DNA of 7,599 nt from positions 1 to 7,599 of the forward strand of contig JAJYXA010000335.1 in the NCBI GenBank assembly GCA_021791235.1, read 5' to 3'. Shown here piece by piece: positions 1-5,419 of this stretch (the first letter of the stretch is position 1; each line of letters starts with the position of its first letter). Origin of the DNA: Pseudomonadota bacterium (lineage in GTDB: Bacteria; Pseudomonadota; Gammaproteobacteria; Burkholderiales; Thiobacillaceae). The translations under genes were made by a program, and so were the position numbers. Under the pieces are notes generated by a model that made no database searches, was not told the DNA's origin, and saw only the letters and a list, made by a program, of their open reading frames with translations.

Positions 1-255
1 GGTGACCTGGTGGTTGTCACGAATCCATTGAACCGTTCCACCCGTGGCAAGGTGTTCGCCTCGGGCGGCATGCGGCCCGGCGTCATCAAGATGGGGTTCG
101 GCACCGGTGGCCGCTTCAGCCCCGGGTTGGGGCCGGCGTATCAAAGCCGCAGCTACACGCCGTTGCACAACGAAATGGTCGATCCGACGGCCTTGAGTCC
201 GATCATGGGCTTCCCCGCGTTTGCCGACATGATTGTGGCGGTCAGGAAGGCATGA
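1..255 (+). CDS. Molybdopterin oxidoreductase catalytic subunit, C-terminal end (partial)
   Basis: The gene enters from upstream; only the last 84 codons are present, read in frame from base 1 to TGA at 253-255. The visible part matches the C-terminal molybdopterin-dinucleotide-binding barrel of the DMSO-reductase superfamily. It opens with GDLVVVTNP, followed by KVFASGGMRPGVIKMGFG, the usual run in which the strand 'V.V..G.RPGVV....G' contacts the MGD cofactor. The last residues (HNEMVDPTALSPIMGFPAF, then a short V-rich strand) resemble the ends of polysulfide/thiosulfate/tetrathionate-reductase-like subunits, which commonly finish with an 'N.L.PD..SPI.G..A..D..V.V' pattern. The substrate cannot be told from this piece. 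The TGA overlaps the ATG of the downstream TorD-type chaperone, so the two are co-translated. A formate dehydrogenase or other CISM subunit is possible but less like this ending. Confidence 0.82.
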   Translation, partial: GDLVVVTNPLNRSTRGKVFASGGMRPGVIKMGFGTGGRFSPGLGPAYQSRSYTPLHNEMVDPTALSPIMGFPAFADMIVAVRKA

Positions 256-944
256 GCCTGGCAACGCAAGACAGGGCGACGGAAGGATGGTTGCCGGCGG
301 CTGCGGCGGATCAGGTGGTCAGGTCGCGGCCGCTTCTCGCCATCGATCTGTTGCGGCGCCTGTTTCTTTTCGGCCCCAGCGACGAGGTGCTCGGATTGGC
401 GCTGACTGCGGCAGAGGCGCCCGGCGGAACTCCCGCGCTCGCGAACGCAGTCGATGCACTGCGGGTCGCAACCGAGGCCGGTATCGACGCAGGCGAGCCA
501 TGGATGAGTGAGTTGGCGGTTGAGTTTACCCGACTGATCGTGGGCCCCGCGCAGACGCCTGCGGTACCGTACGCGTCGTTCTACCTGTCGCCGAGCCGCC
601 TCGTTATGACCGAAGAGACGCTCGCTGTTCGCCGGCGGTATGTCGACGCGGGGGTTGCACGCCGAAGTGATGTGCGTATTCCCGACGACCATCTCGGTCT
701 GGAGCTCGATTTTGTGTACTTTCTCGAGCGGGCAATCGCCTTGGCACAAGCCAGCGGCGAGGACGATACGGCTCAGGCATTGTGTGGACGACGCGCCGGC
801 TTCGTGCGTGGCCATATGTCGCAATGGGTGCCGCGCTTTGCTTCAGACGTACTGGGAGCGACTTCGCACGATTTCATCCGGGCAGCGGTCACGTTGCTAT
901 TAGTCTTACTGCTCGATGAAGAGGCATCGCAACCGGAATGCTGA
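252..944 (+). CDS. TorD/DmsD-family molybdoenzyme maturation chaperone
   Basis: This is a 230-residue, mostly helical, cytoplasmic protein of the TorD/DmsD/NarJ family. These chaperones bind the Tat signal and apo-form of a DMSO-reductase-type enzyme and hold it until Mo-bisMGD is inserted. Family hallmarks are visible: a 'VEFTRLIVGP' segment (about 90-99), 'PYASFYLSPSRLVM' (106-119), the signature 'PDDHLGLELDFVYFL' (144-158), and a late 'FVRGHMSQWVPRFASDV' helix (184-200). Length fits the family. The start is ATG at 252, inside the ATGA overlap with the upstream catalytic subunit, with purine-rich AGGAAGG just upstream (244-250). The overlap makes that enzyme its most likely client, though it might also serve the Tat-exported molybdoenzyme at 5410. 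The C-terminus has a Leu-rich helix (about 214-221), still consistent with a soluble helical bundle. Family assignment is strong; client specificity is inferred. Confidence 0.9.
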   Translation: MSLATQDRATEGWLPAAAADQVVRSRPLLAIDLLRRLFLFGPSDEVLGLALTAAEAPGGTPALANAVDALRVATEAGIDAGEPWMSELAVEFTRLIVGPAQTPAVPYASFYLSPSRLVMTEETLAVRRRYVDAGVARRSDVRIPDDHLGLELDFVYFLERAIALAQASGEDDTAQALCGRRAGFVRGHMSQWVPRFASDVLGATSHDFIRAAVTLLLVLLLDEEASQPEC

Positions 945-1163
945 CTTGCCGCGGCCGATTCGGAAGCCGGCCATGGTCTAGGCTCTGTCCGTCATAGACC
1001 CGCGAATTACGTTGCCGTGGGGCGGTGGCGCGTCGCCGCGCGGTGCAATTCTCCCTCTATCTCGACAACAACGGCGCTGGGTGTCCTACGGGCCGCTTAG
1101 TTGAGCGCCCGCGTGGCTGAGGTCGGTGCTTTGTCTTCGAAGGCCCGCGGAGGCTATTCCGCC
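945..1163 (+). other. Gene-poor gap between torD-type gene and mobB
   Basis: I find no convincing gene here. The frames contain only short open stretches: a GTG-started 25-codon stretch beginning near 1044 and a TTG-started one at 1101 that runs into the small ATG frame at 1164. Neither resembles a family I know. A short dyad (CCGA-T-TCGG, 955-963), the inverted repeat at 975-1000 and a GC hairpin (GGCG-CGT-CGCC, 1027-1037) are present, but none is followed by a T-run, so I do not call a terminator. The stretch may contain the mobB promoter or be eroded coding sequence. Confidence 0.5.
975..1000. repeat. Short inverted repeat GGTCTA/TAGACC
   Basis: Six-base perfect arms GGTCTA (975-980) and TAGACC (995-1000) are separated by 14 bases beginning GGCTCTGTCC. 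There is no T-run after it, so it is unlikely to be an intrinsic terminator. It could be a weak operator or chance. I considered an insertion-sequence end but saw no partner end or transposase. Confidence 0.3.
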
Positions 1164-1208
1164 ATGATGAAAATAGTCTCGCTCTACTTAGCTGCCCTTG
1201 AGCTCTAA
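1149..1208 (+). other. Strong start signal leading into a 14-codon frame, possible original mobB start
   Basis: GGAGG at 1149-1153 lies 10 bases before ATG at 1164 (a second ATG follows at 1167). This is the best translation start in the neighbourhood. It opens a 14-codon frame encoding MMKIVSLYLAALEL that stops at TAA 1206-1208, in a different frame from the recognisable mobB. MobB proteins often begin 'M-K-I/V-V-G-F..GWSGSGKTT'. Here MMKIV (1164-1178) and FGFVDRSGSGK (from 1231) would join into such an N-terminus if the 52 bases at 1179-1230 were removed. That suggests a disrupted mobB start, but the short frame could also be an unrelated leader peptide or chance. Confidence 0.35.
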
Positions 1209-1251
1209 TCGCTCTGCCTCGTCCGCCGTTTTCGGCTTTGTGGATCGCTCT
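1179..1251 (+). repeat. Three direct copies of TCGCTCT
   Basis: The heptamer TCGCTCT occurs at 1179-1185, 1209-1215 and 1245-1251, spaced 30 and 36 bases. Copies two and three share a longer ATCGCTCTG core. They mark both sides of the suspicious segment at the start of mobB, and the third copy falls on the altered P-loop codons. Short direct repeats of this kind can mediate slippage or template-switch insertions; chance recurrence is not excluded. Confidence 0.45.
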
Positions 1252-1770
1252 GGCAGCGGCAAGACCACGCTGATCGCCCAAGTTATCGCGCATCTGCGTG
1301 TCGACGGCTTCAGCGTGGCGGCCATCAAGCGCGCACACAATGGCTTCGATTTGGATCAACCCGGCAAGGACTCCCACCGCCTGCGTGAAGCTGGGTGTCG
1401 CGAAGTGATGGTGGTGGGGGACCGGCGCTGGGCGCTGCTTCATGAATATCGGGGCGACCCGGAACCGGAACCGCTTGCGCGTCGGATGGCCACCGTCGAC
1501 ATCGTGCTCGTCGAGGGCTTTAAGTCTGCGCCGATCCCGATGATCGAAGTTTATCGCCCGGACCTCGGTCGTCCGCCGCTTTGGCCGGAGTTCGAGACGG
1601 TAGTCGCCGTGGTGACTGATGCCGAAATTCAGTGCCCGCGCCCGATATTGGCGCCCGATGACGTGCGCGGCGTCGCCAGTTTCATTGTCGGTTACCTTGG
1701 TATGTCGATTGGCGAGATTTCGAGCTTGCCAAGACCATCGCCGCATGGTTGGCGATCGGGCTTGGAATAG
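1198..1770 (+). CDS. mobB: MobB, molybdopterin-guanine dinucleotide biosynthesis GTP-binding adaptor
   Basis: MobB is a small P-loop GTP-binding protein that assists MobA in attaching GMP to Mo-molybdopterin, giving the MGD cofactor of the enzymes at both ends of this window. The body is recognisable: P-loop region 'FGFVDRSGSGKTTL' (residues about 12-25), 'AAIKRAHNGFDLDQPGKDS' (the MobB 'IKH.HH..D.D.PGKDS' block), 'REAGC', 'RRWALLHE', and the Walker-B-like 'VDIVLVEGFK'. Length is 190 residues against about 170-175 usually. Oddities: the frame has no ATG or Shine-Dalgarno, only TTG at 1198 (or CTG at 1192) after a TAG at 1189. The P-loop has Asp where the first Gly/Ala should be, and Arg in place of the usual Trp. 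The last 20 or so residues after 'FIVGYLG' look unlike the family. It may be a damaged gene whose real start was ATG 1164. Family call is firm; functionality is doubtful. Confidence 0.85.
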   Translation: MSSNRSASSAVFGFVDRSGSGKTTLIAQVIAHLRVDGFSVAAIKRAHNGFDLDQPGKDSHRLREAGCREVMVVGDRRWALLHEYRGDPEPEPLARRMATVDIVLVEGFKSAPIPMIEVYRPDLGRPPLWPEFETVVAVVTDAEIQCPRPILAPDDVRGVASFIVGYLGMSIGEISSLPRPSPHGWRSGLE

Positions 1771-2029
1771 CTAAGGCACGGCACGGCAAGGTCGCTAAGG
1801 GCCGGTTCTACACCGACCAACGTATTCGGCGCAACCGCCAAACTTCGGAAAAAGGGCATCGTTCGCAGCGGCGCTTATAGCCGGCTTGACAGCCAATATC
1901 CCCCTGGCTCCGCAGGAGGAATACGCTCGCGGAAAAGGGGCCGGGCTGCATCCTTTTGCAGGGTCGTTCGTCTCCAGTGGTAAGGGCGCAATCCGTGCCC
2001 GCGCTGAAGATGACGAAGGAAATGCACCC
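1771..2029 (+). other. Intergenic region upstream of the permease cassette
   Basis: About 260 bases lie between the mobB stop and the GTG start of the permease. The permease frame stays open upstream to TTG 1886, but the extra 48 residues it would encode are hydrophilic, unlike the family, and out of place before the first membrane helix. I therefore treat this as leader DNA. It contains a TTGACA hexamer and nested dyads (1886-1923) and a small hairpin CTGCA-N6-TGCAG (1946-1961). A coding-like stretch continues in another frame from the end of mobB to TAG near 1880; I cannot assign it. Confidence 0.5.
1886..1923 (+). promoter_or_regulatory. Possible promoter/operator of the permease cassette
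   Basis: A perfect -35-like TTGACA (1886-1891) is followed by overlapping dyads: AGCCA (1891-1895) with TGGCT (1905-1909), and TCCCCCTG (1899-1906) with CAGGAGGA (1913-1920; one mismatch), the latter nesting a perfect CTCC-GCA-GGAG. No good -10 lies 16-19 bases downstream, so an activated promoter or plain chance are both possible. Permeases of this kind are often controlled by ArsR- or MerR-type regulators, but none is encoded in the window. Confidence 0.3.
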
Positions 2030-3076
2030 GTGAGCGCTGTTCTCGCCCCGTTGAGGCGCTGGCCCAGCCGGCAGCCGCTGCTGTTCCTGATCTTGGCCGC
2101 CGCGGCCTGGTTTGGGCTGTATCAGACCCTGATGCCAGCCGCCGACGCGCTGGTGGCCGCATTGCCGGTGGAGCGCGACAGCCGCCTCGGCGGTGCGCTG
2201 CAGTTCTTTTTCTACGATACGCCCAAGGTGTTGCTGCTCTTGACCGGCATCGTGTTCGTGATGGGCATGATCAACTCCTATTTCACGCCGGAGCGCACGC
2301 GCGCGCTTCTGGCCGGACGCAGCGAGGGCGCGGCCAACGTCATGGCCGCGAGCCTGGGCATCGTCACGCCGTTCTGCTCCTGCTCGGCGGTGCCGCTGTT
2401 CATCGGCTTCGTGCAGGCGGGCGTGCCGCTCGGGGTGACCTTCTCCTTCCTGATTTCGGCGCCGATGGTAAATGAAGTCGCGCTGACGCTCCTGTTCGCG
2501 ATGTTCGGCTGGAACGTCGCGCTGCTCTACCTCGGGCTCGGCCTGTCGGTGGCGATCGTCGCCGGCTGGGTGATCGGCCGGCTCAAAATGGAAGCCTACC
2601 TGGAGGACTGGGTGCGCGACATGCCGCACGCCACCGCGGCCGTCGGGGAGGACCGGCTCAGCCTGGGCGAGCGGCTCGACTCGGGCTTTGCCGCGGTGCG
2701 CGAGATCGTGGGCAAGGTCTGGCCGTATATCCTCGTCGGCATCGCGATCGGCGCCGGCATCCATGGCTATGTGCCTGCGGACTTCATGGCCTCGTTCATG
2801 GGCCGGGATGTCTGGTGGGCGGTGCCGCTGGCGGTGGTGATAGGCGTGCCCATGTACACCAACGCCGCCGGCGTGATCCCGATCGTGCAGGCGCTGCTCG
2901 CCAAGGGCGCAGCGCTGGGGACGGTGCTCGCGTTCATGATGAGCGTGATCGCGCTGTCGTTCCCGGAAATGGTGATTTTGCGCAAGGTGCTCAAGCTGCG
3001 CTTGATTGCCACGTTCGTCGGCGTTGTCGCCACGGGCATCCTGATCGTGGGTTACGTGTTCAACGCTGTTCTCTAA
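2030..3076 (+). CDS. DUF318/YraQ-ArsP-type inner-membrane permease
   Basis: This is a 348-residue integral membrane protein of the COG0701 permease family, which includes the organoarsenical efflux permease ArsP. About eight hydrophobic segments are visible, in two halves separated by a hydrophilic loop (about 184-222). The family signature is the Cys-rich 'TPFCSCSAVPLFIGF' (113-127; cysteines at 116 and 118). The second half carries the matching 'IGVPMYTNAAGVIPIVQAL' (271-289). 'SAPMVNEVAL' (143-152) is also typical. I chose GTG at 2030 because AAGGAAA sits about 9 bases upstream and residue 1 falls just before the first membrane-proximal segment; upstream TTG 1886 would add an atypical hydrophilic leader. 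It is followed after 18 bases by the disulfide protein. Substrate is unknown; transport or efflux of a thiophilic metalloid or a sulfur compound is inferred from the family and its partner. Family confidence is high. Confidence 0.9.
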   Translation: MSAVLAPLRRWPSRQPLLFLILAAAAWFGLYQTLMPAADALVAALPVERDSRLGGALQFFFYDTPKVLLLLTGIVFVMGMINSYFTPERTRALLAGRSEGAANVMAASLGIVTPFCSCSAVPLFIGFVQAGVPLGVTFSFLISAPMVNEVALTLLFAMFGWNVALLYLGLGLSVAIVAGWVIGRLKMEAYLEDWVRDMPHATAAVGEDRLSLGERLDSGFAAVREIVGKVWPYILVGIAIGAGIHGYVPADFMASFMGRDVWWAVPLAVVIGVPMYTNAAGVIPIVQALLAKGAALGTVLAFMMSVIALSFPEMVILRKVLKLRLIATFVGVVATGILIVGYVFNAVL

Positions 3077-3094
3077 TCGAAACAAGGAGTCGTC

Positions 3095-3337
3095 ATGAAA
3101 GAAATCAAGGTGCTAGGCACCGGCTGCTGCGGCAGCTGCACTACCACGGTCGCGCTGATCGAGCAGGTGGCGCAGGCCAAAGGCGTCGCCGTCAACCTGC
3201 AGAAAATCGAAGACCTGAAGGAGGTCATGCGCCACGGGATCATGTCCACCCCGGGCGTGGTGATCGATGGCAAGGTGGTGCATGCGGGCGGCGTACCCAG
3301 CCGCGCCAAGATCGAACAGTGGCTCGCCGCCGCCTGA
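3095..3337 (+). CDS. Small thioredoxin-fold redox-active disulfide protein
   Basis: This is an 80-residue cytoplasmic mini-thioredoxin of the 'redox-active disulfide protein 2'/thioredoxin_3 type. The N-terminal strand leads to 'GTGCCGSC' with Cys11, Cys12 and Cys15, so a Cys12-x-x-Cys15 active pair with an additional neighbouring Cys11. The cis-proline loop is 'GIMSTPGVVIDG' (48-59), followed by the last strand and helix 'PSRAKIEQWL'. Length fits the family. A good ribosome site AAGGAG (3084-3089) lies 5 bases before the ATG. Genes of this family commonly sit directly after DUF318 permeases. The inferred role is a thiol donor, reductant or metalloid/persulfide-carrying partner for the permease, but no reaction is established by the sequence. 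No signal peptide is visible. Confidence 0.9.
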   Translation: MKEIKVLGTGCCGSCTTTVALIEQVAQAKGVAVNLQKIEDLKEVMRHGIMSTPGVVIDGKVVHAGGVPSRAKIEQWLAAA

Positions 3338-3358
3338 TCCGATAGGAGCACCGACCGC

Positions 3359-3589
3359 ATGAACCCCCAAAAAAAGTTTCACCTTGTGTTTTCCCTGGTC
3401 ATGGGAGCCTTGATGATCTCTTTGATGACCCTGGTGATCACCTTTGTCAACGTCGGCTTGGTGGAAGATTTCGTCGGACGCTGGTTGCGGGCATTTCTGA
3501 TCGCCTATGTAGTGGGTGTGCCGGTAATATTCTTTCTTGCCCCGATGGCGCGAAAAATCACGGGCCGAGTGCTCGGCATGCCGGCATGA
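3359..3589 (+). CDS. DUF2798-family small membrane protein
   Basis: This is a 76-residue protein with two membrane helices: about residues 7-30 (FHLVFSLVMGALMISLMTLV onward) and about 44-62 (FLIAYVVGVPVIFFLAP). The short connecting segment 'NVGLVEDFVGRWLRAF' and the basic end 'MARKITGRVLG' match DUF2798 proteins, which share a 'G....F...W..AW...W..AFP....AP..R' pattern. The ribosome site TAGGAG (3343-3348) lies 10 bases before the ATG. It follows the disulfide protein by 21 bases and probably belongs to the same transcript as the permease. Function is unknown in the family. Its repeated use next to transporters suggests a small accessory membrane subunit, but that is inference. Confidence 0.8.
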   Translation: MNPQKKFHLVFSLVMGALMISLMTLVITFVNVGLVEDFVGRWLRAFLIAYVVGVPVIFFLAPMARKITGRVLGMPA

Positions 3590-3647
3590 CCTAGCGGCCG
3601 CTCACCTCGCCAACACCACTCGTCCAAATGGCAAATCGAGAACAACG

Positions 3648-4322
3648 ATGAAAAGTGCGCGGACACAGGGCGGCTTCGCGAGACGGTCCGCGATAAGACC
3701 AGCCGCGTCGGCTGCATTGGCCCTGTGCGCCGCCTCGCCGGCCGTCGCGGCGCAGCCCGACGCCGGAACGCCAGACTGGCACTACCCGCAATGGCTCGCC
3801 GAGGCTCCCCATGCGCCGCTGTTCGGGGTGCGCGACACGGTCAACCAGTACGGCCGCTACGCCGCCGAGACCAAGACTATAACGATCAAGGATCTGATCA
3901 AATTCCACGGGCATTTCTGCGGCGGTCTGGTGGAAAGCGCCGCGGCGCTGAAAGTGGCCTTTGACCGCTTGTTCCCGGACGCGATCATCGACCGCACCGA
4001 CCTGGCGATCGCCTCCAACAATTCCGCCTGCGGCGGCGATGTCGCGGCGTATCTCACCGGCGCGCGCGCCCGCTTCGGCTCGCACCTGATCGACCCGGCG
4101 CTGAAGGAAAGCGATTTCGTAGTCCGGCGGATATCCACCGGAAAAAGCGTGCGCGTCGTCATCGGCGCGGCTACCTATCCCCAGGACGTGCGCACGCAGA
4201 TGAAGAAGATCGAATCGGGCAAATTCGAGCCGGCGGACATCGACCTGTTTCAGAATGTGCAATGGGCGTATGCGAAGAAGCTGGTGAGCAGGCCGGCGAT
4301 CGAATCGGTGGATGTGGCCTAA
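3648..4322 (+). CDS. Exported FmdE-domain protein (formylmethanofuran dehydrogenase subunit E-like)
   Basis: This is a 224-residue protein with an N-terminal signal: two arginines (12-13), a hydrophobic Ala/Leu run (about 19-32) and an AVAA cleavage region (32-35). That suggests Sec or a loose Tat signal; the full SRRxFLK is absent. The mature part carries the FmdE domain: 'IKFHGHFCGGL' (84-94; His87, His89, Cys91), then 'SNNSACGGDVAAYLTG' (123-138; Cys128, Asp131), the usual metal-binding and core positions. Being exported, it cannot be a subunit of a cytoplasmic formylmethanofuran dehydrogenase; such bacterial proteins often lie near molybdoenzymes, with unknown role, possibly metal binding. 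Start ATG 3648 is chosen because earlier in-frame starts overlap DUF2798 and precede the signal peptide; its ribosome site is poor. The TAA at 4320-4322 may be premature, because coding-like sequence continues in the same frame to 4409. Confidence 0.83.
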   Translation: MKSARTQGGFARRSAIRPAASAALALCAASPAVAAQPDAGTPDWHYPQWLAEAPHAPLFGVRDTVNQYGRYAAETKTITIKDLIKFHGHFCGGLVESAAALKVAFDRLFPDAIIDRTDLAIASNNSACGGDVAAYLTGARARFGSHLIDPALKESDFVVRRISTGKSVRVVIGAATYPQDVRTQMKKIESGKFEPADIDLFQNVQWAYAKKLVSRPAIESVDVA

Positions 4323-4409
4323 GATCCCGCGTACGCCTGGCCCGAGCCGCCGTGCAAGCCGCTGGGGTTACGCCGCGACAACGATTACAAGAGCGTGCCG
4401 GAATCGTAA
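4323..4409 (+). pseudogene. In-frame continuation of the FmdE-domain gene beyond its TAA
   Basis: Immediately after TAA 4320-4322, the same frame stays open for 28 codons to TAA 4407-4409. It encodes DPAYAWPEPPCKPLGLRRDN followed by DYKSVPES. The composition (aromatics, prolines, charged residues, a Cys) and GC-rich third positions look like real protein, not spacer. A single change in the stop (for example TAA to a Tyr codon, giving VDVAYDPAYAWPEPP) would restore a 253-residue protein. I read it as the severed C-terminal tail of the upstream gene; TAA recoding is not a known mechanism in bacteria, so a nonsense mutation or sequencing error is likelier. Confidence 0.6.
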
Positions 4410-4453
4410 TGAATGCGTTGTCGAAGACAGGATTGGGGGCGCTAGAGAATTGG

Positions 4454-4470
4454 GCCGGTAACGGCGTTTT
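4454..4470 (+). terminator. Weak intrinsic-terminator-like hairpin
   Basis: GCCG (4454-4457), a GTAA tetraloop (GNRA type), CGGC (4462-4465) and then GTTTT (4466-4470). The stem is only 4 bp and the T-run is short, so it would be a weak terminator. Its place after the FmdE gene and before the phnD-like gene supports the call. Confidence 0.35.
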
Positions 4471-4502
4471 CCGCAGTGCGGTAATGATTAAGATTGATCT
4501 TA
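4471..4502. promoter_or_regulatory. Two adjacent perfect dyads, candidate operator
   Basis: CCGCA-G-TGCGG (4471-4481) is followed after 7 bases by TAAGAT-TG-ATCTTA (4489-4502), a perfect 14-base dyad in locally AT-richer DNA. Both lie upstream of the phnD-like gene and downstream of the likely end of the FmdE transcript. Such symmetry suits a dimeric regulator. I do not match it to a known consensus (it is not a standard FNR box). Confidence 0.35.
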
Positions 4503-5263
4503 CCTACGAACTGTAAACGGCCGGGTCAGGCGATTGCTGATTCGATAGGGATCGCGACGCCCTGGCATTGGTCCGCTCAAGCGCTCGCGCGAACCCGGTA
4601 GTGCGATAATGGAGCCAGGATCTGAGCAGCGAGCGCAAGAATGAAGGTAACACGTAGGACGTTCCTGGGCGTCTGCGCGGCGATGGCGATGGCGCCACCC
4701 AAGCCGGCGTTTCCAGCCACGGTGCTGCGCGTCGGCATGACGCCGGCGTTCCTGAATACCCAGTATGGTCTGCTAGCCAAATGGCGTGAATACATGCAGG
4801 CGAAGCTCGACCGCCCGATTGAAATCGTGCAGCGCGACAGCTACCGTGAGACTATGGATCTGCTGCGGCTGGAGCAAGTCGATTTTGCCTGGGTTTGCTC
4901 CTATCCTTACGTCTACCTCAAAAAGCAGCTGCGACTGGTTGCCGTGCCGCTTTATCTGTCGCAACCGTTTTACCGCGCCTACCTGATCGTCTCGGTGAAG
5001 AACCGGGACATCAAGAGCCTGTCGCAGTTGCGGGGAAAGGTGTTTGCCTACGCCGACCCCTATTCACTGACCGGGCATCTTGTTCCGCGCTATCAATTGC
5101 GCAAGATGGGCGAAGATCCGGAAAGATTTTTCTCGCGGACTTTCTTTACGTATTCCCACGGCAAACTCGTCGAAGCCGTCGCCGATGGGCTCGCCCATGG
5201 CGCCTCGGTGGATAGTTACGTGTGGGATTCATTGAACGCGCTCAAACCGGAAATTACGCCTAA

Positions 5264-5419
5264 TCAAACGAAGCCCTCGCCCGGGATTATAATATCATCG
5301 CCGGGATGTCTGCGGCAAGGCGTTTTGATCCGCGGGACTACGGTCGGATCGGTACGTGCTTGGAAGGGTATTCGTCCTCAATCGCAAAACTTGATCAGCG
5401 GGGGCTTGAATGGAACTGA
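5264..5419 (+). other. Coding-like frame between phnD-like gene and the molybdoenzyme
   Basis: In another frame, directly where the phnD-like similarity stops, an open stretch of 51 codons reads SNEALARDYNIIAGMSAARR and onward to TGA 5417-5419. The TGA overlaps the ATG of the molybdoenzyme by 10 bases, a spacing typical of translational coupling. 'ARDYNIIAGMSAAR' is reminiscent of the last helix of PhnD-type proteins ('DY..I..M'). It may therefore be the relic C-terminus, left after an internal deletion and frame change. This is inference; the stretch could be unrelated. Confidence 0.3.
5288..5350 (+). promoter_or_regulatory. -10-like box and inverted repeat ahead of the molybdoenzyme gene
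   Basis: A perfect TATAAT (5288-5293) sits in an AT-rich island within GC-rich DNA, about 115 bases before ATG 5410. No good -35 lies at 16-18 bases, so it would need an activator. Downstream, GATCCG (5327-5332) and CGGATC (5345-5350) form a 6-bp inverted repeat with a 12-base loop, a possible operator or leader hairpin. Both are modest signals. Confidence 0.3.

Larger units (their letters stand above)
4410..4640 (+). other. Intergenic region upstream of the phnD-like gene
   Basis: About 230 bases without a supported gene. It holds a terminator-like hairpin (4454-4470), two clean dyads (4471-4481 and 4489-4502) and a -10-like GATAAT (4605-4610) without a convincing -35. A GTG/ATG frame crossing from the FmdE gene into this region is a shadow with no family resemblance. 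Confidence 0.5.

Noticed and set aside
153..824. A 223-codon minus-strand frame opposite the TorD-type gene
   Set aside because: Shadow of a gene with clear family motifs on the plus strand.
975..1000. Insertion-sequence end (GGCTCTGTCC within the inverted repeat)
   Set aside because: No matching second terminus, target duplication or transposase fragment was found in the window.
1808..3085. A 425-codon minus-strand frame opposite the permease
   Set aside because: Its His/Arg/Gln/Glu-rich composition is the antisense image of a hydrophobic membrane protein; no recognisable domain.
3593..3602. AGCGGCCGCT palindrome after DUF2798
   Set aside because: A GC-rich 10-base palindrome (contains a NotI site) is expected by chance here and has no T-run to act as a terminator.
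3591..4262. A 223-codon minus-strand frame opposite the FmdE-domain gene
   Set aside because: Antisense shadow; the plus strand has the signal peptide and HGHFCGG motif.
4320..4322. Stop-codon recoding to explain the continued frame
   Set aside because: The codon is TAA; selenocysteine uses TGA and pyrrolysine TAG, and no recoding hairpin was seen. A mutation or error is simpler.
4262..4516. An 84-codon plus-strand frame crossing the FmdE stop
   Set aside because: Starts inside the FmdE gene in another frame and resembles no family; the in-frame continuation to 4409 is more protein-like.
5380..5405. TTGATC-containing motif near 5391 as an FNR box
   Set aside because: Only the first half matches; no ATCAA half lies at the required spacing.
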